A stretch of 44,444 bases of DNA from Pseudomonadota bacterium (GTDB lineage: Bacteria > Pseudomonadota > Gammaproteobacteria > Burkholderiales > Burkholderiaceae_B), in the NCBI GenBank assembly GCA_023439305.1, contig JAEXOO010000038.1:1-44444 (forward strand), in the 5' to 3' direction. Position 1 is the stretch's first letter, and every line of letters starts with the position of its first letter. Position numbers and translations under genes: made by a program. Positions 15,854 through 24,320 of this stretch are shown here, piece by piece. The notes beneath the pieces are model-generated. The model made no database searches, was not told the origin of the DNA, and worked only from the letters and a program-made list of their open reading frames with translations.

Positions 15854-16927
15854 TTAGAAAGCGTGGCGGATACCCACGCCCGCGCTGTGGCCGCGCCCAT
15901 GCACATCGACCCGGTCGGAGAAGTAGCTGGCATACAACTGCGTGCGCTTGGACAGACCCATTTCATAGCCCAGCGCCCAGGTATTGCGTTTTTCCTCGCT
16001 GCGGCCCGTGCTGCGCGAATACGCATAGGACAGCAGAATCTTGTCCTGACCGCGCACCGGAATCGCCGCCCCCGCCTGCCCGCCGCGCACACGCAGACTC
16101 TCCAGCGGACCGCCGCGATTGTCGATTTGCTGGAACTGACCGTACAACTTCACGGGACCAAAGTCATAGGCCAACCCGGCCAGCAAGGCGCGCTGCTTGT
16201 CCTGGCGTGCGCTCAAGTCCCCCGAATAACGCGAAAAACTCAATTGCTGCACAGCTAGCGTCGCGACCAGCGGCCCCTGATCGTAGGACAGGCTGCCGCC
16301 CCACTTGTAGGCCCCGGACTCCTCGCCCCAATCGCTGCCGGCCGCCGGATTTCCCCGCCCGTACAGCACATTGAACTTGAAACCATGTACCGCAGGCGAT
16401 GCGTACGCCACCGAATTACTCCAGCTTGAATCGCCCAGCAAAGGAGCAGCGACAGCGCCATTGCCCATGTACGTGTGATAGATGGACGGGCCGAAGCCGA
16501 AGGAGCCCACAAACGGATTGGTGGTGATGACAGACAGGAAATAAGGGGTTGTGTTGCGTCCCAGCGTCACTCGTCCCCAGTCACCTTCCAGCCCCACGTA
16601 AGCGCTTCGGGAAAAGAATTCATCACTGTCATAGCGCCCTACATCGCCCGTGTTCCCGCGAAAAAAAGACTCCAGGGCAAAGACGGCACGCTGCCCGGAA
16701 CCCAGATCCTCCGAGCCGCTCAGCCCCCAATACGACGTCTGCCAGCCGCCGCTCTGGACCACACCCTCGCTGGACGCGGCGCCTATGGGTTTCATGCTGC
16801 CAGCCCAGGCATCGACCGTCCCGTAGATGCGCACCGAGCTGCCCTCGGCCATGGCCGGGGTCGCGCCCAAGGCGCCGCACATCATCAAAGCCAGTCCCCA
16901 ACACCCTGCTCGTTCCAATGTCTTCAT
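15854..16927 (-). CDS. Gram-negative general porin (Omp32/OmpC-like)
   Basis: The 357-residue outer-membrane beta-barrel protein has a signal peptide of about 27 residues ending ATPAMA and mature start EGSSVRIYGTVDAWAG. It has alternating amphipathic strands, the loop-3 region LGRNTTPYFLSVITTNPF and the terminal Phe needed for BAM assembly (GVGIRHAF). It belongs to the betaproteobacterial trimeric porin family. ATG at 16927 follows AAAGGAAA and gives a proper signal peptide. The upstream in-frame ATG at 17038 does not. Sitting next to the oxygenase regulator and an MFS transporter, it probably gives the substrate entry through the outer membrane. Confidence 0.92.
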   Translation of the reverse strand: MKTLERAGCWGLALMMCGALGATPAMAEGSSVRIYGTVDAWAGSMKPIGAASSEGVVQSGGWQTSYWGLSGSEDLGSGQRAVFALESFFRGNTGDVGRYDSDEFFSRSAYVGLEGDWGRVTLGRNTTPYFLSVITTNPFVGSFGFGPSIYHTYMGNGAVAAPLLGDSSWSNSVAYASPAVHGFKFNVLYGRGNPAAGSDWGEESGAYKWGGSLSYDQGPLVATLAVQQLSFSRYSGDLSARQDKQRALLAGLAYDFGPVKLYGQFQQIDNRGGPLESLRVRGGQAGAAIPVRGQDKILLSYAYSRSTGRSEEKRNTWALGYEMGLSKRTQLYASYFSDRVDVHGRGHSAGVGIRHAF

Positions 16928-17357
16928 TCTTTTCCTTTGTGTGATGCGTCTTCTCTTGTCCAGGCGCAAGCCAGCAGCCACGCCCGTTTCCGTCGCGCAG
17001 ACGCTGTGCGACGGAATGGCGAAATATAGCGTATACAAAGTTTATTTTCAAAGATTAGGACGCGAGTAAAAACCCTAATTTTAGTGTTTACTCAATTAAA
17101 TTAATCTTCATAAACTTCGCCAACAGCGGGATTAGCTCAATTGCAAAAAAATCAGCATTGACAAGAACACGCTGTAAGAGACGAAAAAAAAGAAAGGTGC
17201 ACACTACTAAAACAGGACCAGCACTTAGGAGACACCACGTGCGAAAACATGCCCGATGCACCCGTCTGCCGGACTCCGGGGGGAGTTCCTGCAGACGCTA
17301 CGATGGCGCCCTGCCCGCCGCCGCGCCCGCCATGGCGCCCACCACAAGGAGCGCCCC
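16928..17357. other. Divergent promoter region between porin and MFS genes
   Basis: No gene is seen in this 430-bp gap. An inverted repeat GAGTAAA-N16-TTTACTC lies at 17064-17093, with half-sites ACTCAA (17090-17095) and GCTCAA (17135-17140) like those in the TetR operators near 15000. This hints that the same regulator may act here, though no complete copy of the operator is present. The plus-strand part from 17220 on is GC-rich leader for the MFS gene. Confidence 0.45.
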
Positions 17358-18674
17358 ATGAGCCAGTCACTGGAAGGCACCCTGAATCCCGGCCTGAGCG
17401 TGCCGCAGGACGACAAGGATGCTCTGTACGCCAAGGTCACCTGGCGGCTGATCCCCTTGCTCTGTATCTGCTATGTCGCCGCCTATCTGGACAAGATCAA
17501 CATCGGCTTTGCCAAAATGCAGATGCAGGCCGACCTGGGCTTCAGCGAAACCGTCTATGGTCTGGGCGCGGGGCTGTTTTTCATCGGCTACATGCTGTTT
17601 GAAGTGCCCAGCAACCTGATCCTGCAACGAGTAGGCGCGCGTGCCTGGATCGCCCGCATCATGATCACGTGGGGCGTGATTTCAGCCTGCATGATGTTCG
17701 TGAACACACCCACGCAGTTCTACATTCTGCGTTTCCTGCTGGGTATCGCCGAAGCCGGCTTCTATCCCGGCGTCATGCTCTACATCACCTTCTGGTACCC
17801 CACGTTCCGGCGTGGCAAGATCATGGCCTTTTTCCTGTTGGGCATTCCCTTGTCCAGCATGATAGGCGGCCCCCTGTCGGGCTGGATACTGACTGCCTTT
17901 TCCGGCGTATACGGCATGCCGGGCTGGCAATGGCTGTTCGTGCTGGAGGCCATCCCCTCGGTCGTATTGGGCGTGGCCGTGCTCGCCTGTCTGCCCAATG
18001 GCATTCAGAGCGCCAAATGGCTCAGCACCGAAGAAAAGCACATCCTGGCGCAGGAGCTGGAGCGCGACGTCCTGGCGCAAACGCATACCTCGGTGCGCGA
18101 GGCCTTCGCCAGCGCCCGCGTCTGGGTGCTGGGCGTTATCGACACCTTGCTGATGATGGCGGTCTACGGCCTGAATTTCTGGCTGCCGACCCTGATCAAG
18201 GAATCCGGCGTGCACAATGACCTGCACATCGGCCTGATGACCGGGCTATCCAGCGCCCTGGCCGTCGCCGCCCTGGTGTTGAACGGCATGAGTTCGGACC
18301 GCCGCCGTGAACGCCGCTGGCACATCGCCGTGCCCGCTTTCATCGCTGCCGCCAGCATAGGCCTGAGCCCGCTGTACAGTCACGACCCAGTCTTCACGGT
18401 GTTGTTGTTCTCCATCGCCAATCTGGCGCTGATGGCCACCTTCCCTGTGTTCTGGTGCATTCCGCCCACCTTCCTGAAGGGACGCGCTGCGGCCGCCGGG
18501 ATCGCGCTGATCGCCTCTATGTCCACACTGGGCGGCATCGCGGCCACCTACTTGATGGGCATACTCAAAGACACGACACAATCCTCTGAGGCCGGTCTGA
18601 TCATGTTCGCCGTCTGCCTTTTGCTGGCCGGGCTGCTGACTCTGACCCTGCCGCGCCACGTGGTTAATCGCTGA
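17358..18674 (+). CDS. MFS transporter, ACS (anion:cation symporter) family
   Basis: The 438-residue protein has about 12 transmembrane segments and the family marks of aromatic-acid and organic-anion symporters: the start RLIPLLCICYVAAYLDKINIGFAK, the loop RFLLGIAEAGFYPGVMLY and WYPTFRRGK. Relatives carry tartrate, phthalate, galactonate and similar anions. ATG at 17358 follows AAGGAG. The longer frame from 17256 has no ribosome site. It is divergent from the porin. Together with the Rieske operon they make a plausible uptake and attack unit for one aromatic acid. Confidence 0.9.
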   Translation: MSQSLEGTLNPGLSVPQDDKDALYAKVTWRLIPLLCICYVAAYLDKINIGFAKMQMQADLGFSETVYGLGAGLFFIGYMLFEVPSNLILQRVGARAWIARIMITWGVISACMMFVNTPTQFYILRFLLGIAEAGFYPGVMLYITFWYPTFRRGKIMAFFLLGIPLSSMIGGPLSGWILTAFSGVYGMPGWQWLFVLEAIPSVVLGVAVLACLPNGIQSAKWLSTEEKHILAQELERDVLAQTHTSVREAFASARVWVLGVIDTLLMMAVYGLNFWLPTLIKESGVHNDLHIGLMTGLSSALAVAALVLNGMSSDRRRERRWHIAVPAFIAAASIGLSPLYSHDPVFTVLLFSIANLALMATFPVFWCIPPTFLKGRAAAAGIALIASMSTLGGIAATYLMGILKDTTQSSEAGLIMFAVCLLLAGLLTLTLPRHVVNR

Positions 18675-18714
18675 ACTGCCCCAAGCAGTCATAGCGAGCG
18701 GCGCGGTCCATCCA

Positions 18715-18797
18715 GATCGGGTGGGCGTGCACCCCCGCCCGATCGGCCTGCGCCGTTTTTTACACCTCTGATCCGCAGGCCGCGCGCCTGCGGATCA
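18715..18797. terminator. Two hairpins after the MFS gene
   Basis: GATCGGG/CCCGATC (arms near 18715-18721 and 18738-18744) is followed by a T run at 18755-18760. A perfect 11-bp inverted repeat TGATCCGCAGG/CCTGCGGATCA sits at 18769-18779 and 18787-18797. The first is a likely terminator for the MFS gene. The second lacks a T run and lies 46 bp before roxA. Confidence 0.5.
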
Positions 18798-18843
18798 GTT
18801 AAGCTTACGGCTGACTCATTCTTATTGTTTGTTCAGGCAACCC

Positions 18844-20031
18844 ATGAACATTGACCAGCCACTGGCCCTTCTGGGCGGCATCAGCGCGCATGAATTCATG
18901 CAAATCTACTGGCAACGCAAGCCTTTGCTGATACGCCGCGCCATTCCCAACTTCAAGCCCTCGCTCAGCATCGCCAATATCCGCGAGCTGGTCACGCGCG
19001 AGGAAGTCGAATCGCGCCTGATCGTGCATGACGACGAAGGCTGGCACATGGAGACCGGCCCCTTCGACGAGCTGCCGCCTGCCTCTCAGCCCCAATGGAC
19101 CGCCCTGGCTCAAAGCGTAGACTTGCACGACGACGCCACGGCCGCCTTGATGCGCCAGTTCCGCTTTATCGCCGACGCCCGACTGGACGACGCCATGATC
19201 AGCATTGCATCGGACGGCGGCGGCGTGGGCCCCCATTTCGACAGTTACGATGTTTTCCTGCTGCAAGGCCATGGACGGCGTCATTGGCGCATCAGCCAGC
19301 AGCAGGACCTGAGCCTGGTGCCCGACCTGCCGCTGAAGATCCTGCGCAATTTTCAGGCCGAAGAGGAATTCATCCTGGAGCCAGGCGACATGCTGTATCT
19401 GCCGCCGCACGTCGCCCACGACGGCGTCGCCCTGGGCGAATGCATGACAATTTCCATCGGATTCCGCGCCCCTACCCAAGCCACCCTGGCGCGCGGCCTG
19501 ATGGACGCCGCCTCGGATCAGTTGGCTGCCGCCGCCGGCGAAGGCTTTGGCCTGTACTCCGACCCGCCGCTGCCCATGCCGGATCTACAAGCGCGCTACA
19601 CAGACCCCGGCGCCGGCGCCACGCGCACACCAGCCGCCCTGCCCGAGAATCTGGTGCAAAAATCCCTGGAAGCCCTGAATGCCGTCCGCTTCGACGATAC
19701 TCTGGCCGCCCGTTTCCTGGGCGTATGGCTGACCGAGCTGCCCGCCAACTCCTGGTTCGACATTGCCGAAGACCCCGTGGACCTCCACGATCCCGACCTG
19801 CCCGCCGGCCGGCTGACCCTGGACCGCTGCACCCGCATGATGTATCGCGAGCACGAACTCTACATCAATGGCGAAGTCGCCCCTTGCGCCTCAAGCCGCG
19901 CCTTGCGCCAGCTGGCGGACGAACGCGAGCTCAAGGTCGGCAGCAGCGCATTCCAGGAGCTGGATGACGAGGCGCTGGACATGCTTAACGCATGGCTGGA
20001 TGACGGCTGGCTTCAATTTCACCTCGTCTGA
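18844..20031 (+). CDS. roxA: Ribosomal protein uL16 arginine hydroxylase (RoxA/YcfD-like JmjC oxygenase)
   Basis: The 395-residue protein is a JmjC-type Fe(II)/2-oxoglutarate oxygenase of the RoxA/YcfD family, which hydroxylates an arginine of 50S protein L16. Iron ligands are visible as His131 and Asp133 in GPHFDSYDVFLLQ and His192 in PPHVAHDG. After the cupin core come the dimerisation helices and the winged-helix-like C terminus (ALRQLADERELKVGS) typical of the family. ATG at 18844 is preferred to the in-frame TTG at 18829. The gene stands alone between terminators. Confidence 0.9.
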   Translation: MNIDQPLALLGGISAHEFMQIYWQRKPLLIRRAIPNFKPSLSIANIRELVTREEVESRLIVHDDEGWHMETGPFDELPPASQPQWTALAQSVDLHDDATAALMRQFRFIADARLDDAMISIASDGGGVGPHFDSYDVFLLQGHGRRHWRISQQQDLSLVPDLPLKILRNFQAEEEFILEPGDMLYLPPHVAHDGVALGECMTISIGFRAPTQATLARGLMDAASDQLAAAAGEGFGLYSDPPLPMPDLQARYTDPGAGATRTPAALPENLVQKSLEALNAVRFDDTLAARFLGVWLTELPANSWFDIAEDPVDLHDPDLPAGRLTLDRCTRMMYREHELYINGEVAPCASSRALRQLADERELKVGSSAFQELDDEALDMLNAWLDDGWLQFHLV

Positions 20032-20054
20032 CTCCATCGTATTATTGTCATTTC

Positions 20055-20082
20055 AAAAAAGCCGATCCTAATCGGCTTTTTT
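20055..20082. terminator. Bidirectional rho-independent terminator after roxA
   Basis: AAAAAA, then GCCGAT-CCTA-ATCGGC, then TTTTTT. It lies 24 bp past the roxA stop codon. Confidence 0.85.
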
Positions 20083-20164
20083 ACTGCCTCTTCCCCACAC
20101 CTTATTCACGCAAATCCGCATGCCACAATAAATTAAGTCACTACTCTTTATTTATATGCTCAAT

Positions 20165-20197
20165 AAAAAACCAGTCTTTTTTCAAGACTGGTTTTTT
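20165..20197. terminator. Second bidirectional terminator
   Basis: AAAAAA, then CCAGTCTT-N5-AAGACTGG, then TTTTTT. It probably ends transcripts of the minus-strand ABM gene. Confidence 0.8.
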
Positions 20198-20230
20198 GCT
20201 TTCGGATAATAAAAACAACTGCCGGCTTAT

Positions 20231-20254
20231 CGGGTTCCCGTCTGCGGGAACCCG
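20231..20254. terminator. Hairpin directly after the ABM gene
   Basis: Perfect 10-bp arms CGGGTTCCCG/CGGGAACCCG with a TCTG loop lie 6 bp from the ABM stop codon. There is no T run on either strand. Confidence 0.5.
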
Positions 20255-20260
20255 ACTCGG

Positions 20261-20605
20261 TCAGGACTGGCCGAGCAGACTATCGGAGGGTGCCTGCTCG
20301 CGGGCATGCAGGCCATAATCCCGGATGACGGACATCACGCGGACGCGGTAGTCCTTGAATATCCGGTCGCGCCCGGCTCTTTGTGCAGACAAGTGGGAGT
20401 CCACGTTGCGCCACTGCACCACCGCTTCCTCATCGCGCCAGGTCGTGACCGACATGACTTTTTCCGGATTGGCGGCGCTCTGGAAACACTCCACCGAGAG
20501 AAAACCCTCAATGGGCTTGAGCAAAGGGGTGAGCTTATTGACCAGATCCACATAATTCTGGTTCTGGCCTGGCATAGCTTGCAATTCAAACAGAACAACT
20601 ACCAT
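20261..20605 (-). CDS. ABM-domain (antibiotic biosynthesis monooxygenase-like) protein
   Basis: The 114-residue protein has the ferredoxin-like ABM fold seen in quinol monooxygenases and haem-degrading enzymes: VVVLFELQAMPGQNQNY, a central LLKPIEGFLSVECFQS, then VMSVTTWRDEEAVVQWRN and a helix HLSAQRAGRD. Family members are often cofactor-free and dimeric, and many are simple metabolite-binding proteins, so the activity is not certain. ATG at 20605 has GGGAG upstream. The longer frame to 20734 is AT-rich, without similarity. It is divergent from benE, with a 277-bp gap that must hold both promoters. Confidence 0.8.
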   Translation of the reverse strand: MVVVLFELQAMPGQNQNYVDLVNKLTPLLKPIEGFLSVECFQSAANPEKVMSVTTWRDEEAVVQWRNVDSHLSAQRAGRDRIFKDYRVRVMSVIRDYGLHAREQAPSDSLLGQS

Positions 20606-20882
20606 TTCCCAACTCCCATTCCAAGTTTGAATACTATTGATATTTTGCTTCTTGAAACAAGCAGACAGCTCCGATTTTATAAAGCAATAAAACTTACAGC
20701 ATTCAAACCATTTCCCCACCTGCGGCAAGACCACTTTTCAGGTATGGATAAAAAAAGTTGGAACCAGATCAAAGCGGTCTGCCACAACCGCCAAAAGCGT
20801 ACCGACAAAGTAGTCCATTCCAGCGCTATAACAGTATCTTGTTTTTCATCCAACGCGCACCTCAGGGAAGTCCTGTCTCGCC

Positions 20883-22136
20883 ATGTCCTCATCAAAGTCC
20901 TCCTCCATCCTGCTCAGCGATCTGACCCACCCCGTCGTGGCCGGCCTGATCTCCGTCATCGTCAACTACGGCGGCACCTTCATTCTGGTGTTCCAGGCCG
21001 CCAAGGTCGCCGGCCTCAGCCCCGAACTGACGGCATCGTGGGTCTGGTCGGTCTCCATCGGCGTAGGCGTCACCGGCCTGGTCCTGAGCTGGGTGTCGCG
21101 CGAGCCCATCATCACGGCCTGGTCCACCCCGGCGGCGGCCTTCCTGGTCACCGCCCTGGCCAGCGTTCCCTACGAAGAAGCCGTAGGCGCCTACCTCCTT
21201 TCGGCCGCCGCTTTCGTGGCTCTGGGCCTGTCCGGCTACTTCGAGCGCGTCATACGCCTGATTCCCTCCGGCATCGCCTCCGGCCTGCTGGCCGGCATCC
21301 TGCTGCAGTTCGGCATCGGCGCCTTCGGCGGCATGACCGTCGATCCCGCCCTGGCAGGGCTGCTCATCGTGGCCTACATCATTCTCAAGCGCTTCACCGC
21401 GCGCTACGCCGTGGTGGGCATCCTGATCCTCGGCCTGGGCTTTCTGATCCTGCAGAACCGCGTGGATTTCTCCGGCCTGCAACTTCAATTGGCCACCCCT
21501 ATCTTCACCATGCCCGTGTTCTCGCTCAACGCGCTGCTCAGCGTGGCCCTGCCACTGTTCCTTATCACCCTTACCGGTCAATACATGCCCGGCATGCTGG
21601 TGCTGCGCAACGATGGCTTTCGCACCAGCGCCAACCCCATCGTCACCGTGACCAGTCTGGGCTCGCTGTTCATGGCCCCCTTCGGCTCGCACGCCATGAA
21701 CGTGGCCGCCATTACCGCCGCCATCTGCACCGGCCCCGAAGCCCATGAAGATCCGTCCAAACGCTGGATCGCCGGTGTCGCCGCCGGCATCTTCTACATC
21801 ATCATCGGGGTGTTCGGCGTCACGCTGGCGGCCGTTTTCATGGCTTTCCCCGCCACCTTCATCACCACTTTGGCGGGCCTGGCCTTGCTGGGCACCATAG
21901 GCGGCAGCCTGGCCGGCGCCATGGGCGAGTCCAAAACCCGCGAAGCGGCTTTGATCACTTTTCTGGCCTCGGCTGCCAACATCAACATGCTGGGCATAGG
22001 CGGTGCCTTCTGGGGACTGGTCATCGGATTGCTTGCCTACCTGGCGCTCAATGGCAAGATGCCCCAGCGCAAAACAGCGCCGTCCCCCATCGCACTGACG
22101 CCCGAACCCTTGGCCGACAAACCGGCCACCCACTAA
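20883..22136 (+). CDS. benE: Benzoate/H+ symporter family permease (BenE)
   Basis: The 417-residue inner-membrane protein of the BenE family has about 12 hydrophobic segments. It shows the family start SDLTHPVVAGLISVIVNYGG, TAWSTPAAAFLVT and the central NPIVTVTSLGSLFMAPFGSHAMNVAAITAAICTG region with the polar residues expected in the transport path. The tail is cytoplasmic and Pro-rich. It imports benzoate or a related aromatic acid. No benzoate dioxygenase is nearby, so the substrate may differ. trpB begins 71 bp downstream in the same direction. Confidence 0.92.
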   Translation: MSSSKSSSILLSDLTHPVVAGLISVIVNYGGTFILVFQAAKVAGLSPELTASWVWSVSIGVGVTGLVLSWVSREPIITAWSTPAAAFLVTALASVPYEEAVGAYLLSAAAFVALGLSGYFERVIRLIPSGIASGLLAGILLQFGIGAFGGMTVDPALAGLLIVAYIILKRFTARYAVVGILILGLGFLILQNRVDFSGLQLQLATPIFTMPVFSLNALLSVALPLFLITLTGQYMPGMLVLRNDGFRTSANPIVTVTSLGSLFMAPFGSHAMNVAAITAAICTGPEAHEDPSKRWIAGVAAGIFYIIIGVFGVTLAAVFMAFPATFITTLAGLALLGTIGGSLAGAMGESKTREAALITFLASAANINMLGIGGAFWGLVIGLLAYLALNGKMPQRKTAPSPIALTPEPLADKPATH

Positions 22137-22207
22137 GCACGGCCAGCGCCGCGCCATCGCGCGGCGCCCCGTTCATGGCGGACAGCCGTCCAGCCCGGAG
22201 CTGCATC

Positions 22208-23440
22208 ATGAACACCTCGATCCGCTACGCTCAGCCCAATGCGCAAGGCTTTTTCGGCCGTTTCGGCGGCAGCTTCATCAGCGAAACGCTGGTGCAGGCC
22301 GTCCAGGAATTGAACCTGGCCTATGCTCGTTACCGCCAGGACCCGGATTTCCTGCGCGAATTCCACCAGGACCTGGCCGACTATGTCGGCCGCCCTTCGC
22401 CGGTCTACTATGCCCGGCGCCTCAGTGACTACATAGGCGGGGCGCGCCTGCTGCTCAAGCGCGAAGACCTCAACCATACGGGCGCCCACAAGATCAACAA
22501 TGTCATTGGCCAGGCGCTGCTGGCCCAACGTATGGGTAAGCGGCGCATCATCGCCGAAACCGGCGCCGGCCAGCACGGCGTAGCCGTTGCAACCATTTGC
22601 GCGCGCGCCGGTCTGGACTGCGTCATCTACATGGGTTCAGAAGACGTCAAACGGCAAAATCCCAACGTACAGCGCATGCACCTGCTGGGCGCCACCGTGA
22701 TCCCCGTGGACAGCGGCAGCCGCACCCTGAAAGACGCCATGAACGAGGCCATACGGGATTGGGTCAGCAATGTGGACAACACCTTTTACCTGATCGGATC
22801 AGTCGCGGGCATGCACCCCTACCCCACCATGGTGCGCGACTTCCAGACCGTCATCGGTCGTGAATGCCTGGTGCAACTGCCCGAACTGTTTCAGCGGCTG
22901 GGCATGGACAAGACCCACCCCGATGCGGTGGTGGCTTGCGTGGGCGGCGGCAGCAACGCCATCGGCATTTTTCATCCCTATATCGACCATGCCCAGGTGC
23001 GCCTGATCGGCGTGGAGGCCGCCGGCCTGGGCCTGGACAGCGGCAAGCACTCCGCCTCCATCCAGCGCGGCCTCCCGGGCGTGCTGCATGGCAACCGTTC
23101 GCTTATCCTGCAAGATCGCTACGGCCAGGTGCTGGACACCCACAGCATCAGCGCCGGCCTGGACTATCCCGGCGTCGGCCCCGAACATGCCTGGCTGCAC
23201 GAGCTGGGCCGCGCCGAATACGTGGGCGCCACGGATCAACAAGCACTGGCAGCCTTTCATCGGCTCAGCCGCGTGGAAGGCATCATCCCAGCGCTGGAAG
23301 CCAGCCATGCGCTGGCCTACGCCTGCGATCTGGCCGCCACCCTATCCACCGACCAGGTCATCCTGGTCAATCTGTCGGGTCGGGGCGACAAGGATATGGA
23401 CACTGTCATGGCGCAGGCCACTGCCGGAGAAACCCCATGA
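22208..23440 (+). CDS. trpB: Tryptophan synthase beta chain, stand-alone copy
   Basis: The 410-residue PLP enzyme joins indole and serine to give tryptophan. The PLP lysine is Lys95 in HTGAHKINN and the catalytic acid Glu117 in AETGAGQHG. The glycine-rich phosphate loop GGGSNAIGIF and the COMM region with YSIS-like HSISAGLDYPGVGP are intact, so it looks active and of the TrpB1 type. ATG at 22208 has CGGAG upstream. The start at 22175 adds a non-conserved leader. Its neighbours are a permease and a GntR regulator, not trpF or other trp genes. That suggests a second copy with a special role, perhaps salvage or handling of an indole-like aromatic. Confidence 0.95.
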   Translation: MNTSIRYAQPNAQGFFGRFGGSFISETLVQAVQELNLAYARYRQDPDFLREFHQDLADYVGRPSPVYYARRLSDYIGGARLLLKREDLNHTGAHKINNVIGQALLAQRMGKRRIIAETGAGQHGVAVATICARAGLDCVIYMGSEDVKRQNPNVQRMHLLGATVIPVDSGSRTLKDAMNEAIRDWVSNVDNTFYLIGSVAGMHPYPTMVRDFQTVIGRECLVQLPELFQRLGMDKTHPDAVVACVGGGSNAIGIFHPYIDHAQVRLIGVEAAGLGLDSGKHSASIQRGLPGVLHGNRSLILQDRYGQVLDTHSISAGLDYPGVGPEHAWLHELGRAEYVGATDQQALAAFHRLSRVEGIIPALEASHALAYACDLAATLSTDQVILVNLSGRGDKDMDTVMAQATAGETP

Positions 23441-24264
23441 GCCGATTGCCCCTGACCTTCCAGCGTCTGCGCACCCAGGGTCGCAAGGCATTGATACCCT
23501 ATCTCACGCCGGCCTACCCCCACCCCGACATCACGCCGGCCCTGATGCATGCCATGGTGCAGGCCGGCGCCGACATCATCGAACTGGGCATTCCTTTTTC
23601 CGACCCGTCGGCCGACGGCCCTGCCATTCAGCAGGCCAACGAACAAGCCCTGGCGCATGGCATGACGCTGCCACGGGTGCTGGACATCGTGCGCGAATTC
23701 CGACGCCAGAACACGCGCACTCCTGTCGTTTTAATGGGCTACGCCAACCCCATCGAGCAATACGACCAGCACCAGCAGGCGGGCGCTTTCGCGCAGGCGG
23801 CCGGCCAGGCCGGAGTAGACGGCGTTCTGATCGTGGACTATCCCCTGGAAGTCTCCGCACAGCTGGCGCAAGACCTGGCCTCGTACGGCGTGGACCTGAT
23901 CCTGCTGCTCACCCCAGCCACCTCGGACGAGCGCATACGACACATTGCCCAACGGGCCAGCGGGTATGCCTATTGCGTCTCGGTCAAAGGAGTCACGGGC
24001 TCTCAGGCGCTAGAACTGGATCTGGTTCGCCACACCCTGGAGCGCGCGCGCCGCCACATCCGCCTGCCTCTGGGGGTAGGCTTCGGCATTCGCAATGCAG
24101 ATACGGCGCAAGCCGTCGCCCGGCACGCCGATGCGGTCATCGTGGGGTCCTGGCTGCTGGAAAGCCTGCGGGGCAAAACCCCCGAAGCCGCGCTGCTGGC
24201 CGCCAAGGACCTGATCGAAAATCTGCGCCGTCGCCTGGACGATATCGTCGATACCGTGTCTTAG
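23437..24264 (+). CDS. trpA: Tryptophan synthase alpha chain
   Basis: The 275-residue TIM barrel cleaves indole-3-glycerol phosphate to indole, which passes through the tunnel to TrpB. The catalytic Glu lies in DIIELGIPFSDPSADGP, and the catalytic Asp is the one in ADGP. Position L of the usual SDPLADGP is Ser here. The phosphate-binding segment VKGVTGSQ and the GVGFGIRN loop are present. ATGA overlap with trpB (23437-23440) indicates coupled translation and stoichiometric assembly. A 13-bp hairpin follows the stop codon. Confidence 0.95.
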   Translation: MSRLPLTFQRLRTQGRKALIPYLTPAYPHPDITPALMHAMVQAGADIIELGIPFSDPSADGPAIQQANEQALAHGMTLPRVLDIVREFRRQNTRTPVVLMGYANPIEQYDQHQQAGAFAQAAGQAGVDGVLIVDYPLEVSAQLAQDLASYGVDLILLLTPATSDERIRHIAQRASGYAYCVSVKGVTGSQALELDLVRHTLERARRHIRLPLGVGFGIRNADTAQAVARHADAVIVGSWLLESLRGKTPEAALLAAKDLIENLRRRLDDIVDTVS

Positions 24265-24285
24265 CATCGCCAGAACAGCCCGTCA

Positions 24286-24319
24286 GTATCGCCCCGCCGC
24301 CATCAGGGCGGGGCGATAC
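24286..24319. terminator. Hairpin between convergent trpA and gntR genes
   Basis: A perfect 13-bp inverted repeat, GTATCGCCCCGCC at 24286-24298 and its complement at 24307-24319, has an 8-nt loop. It fills the gap between the two stop codons and lacks a T run. Confidence 0.6.
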
Positions 24320-24320
24320 G

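Noticed and set aside
20306..21748. 480-codon plus-strand frame over the ABM gene and the benE start
   Set aside because: It reads antisense to the ABM gene and out of frame with benE, and the product is Arg/His-rich without motifs.
20892..22157. 421-codon frame antisense to benE
   Set aside because: Gly/Gln/Asp-rich shadow of a membrane protein gene.
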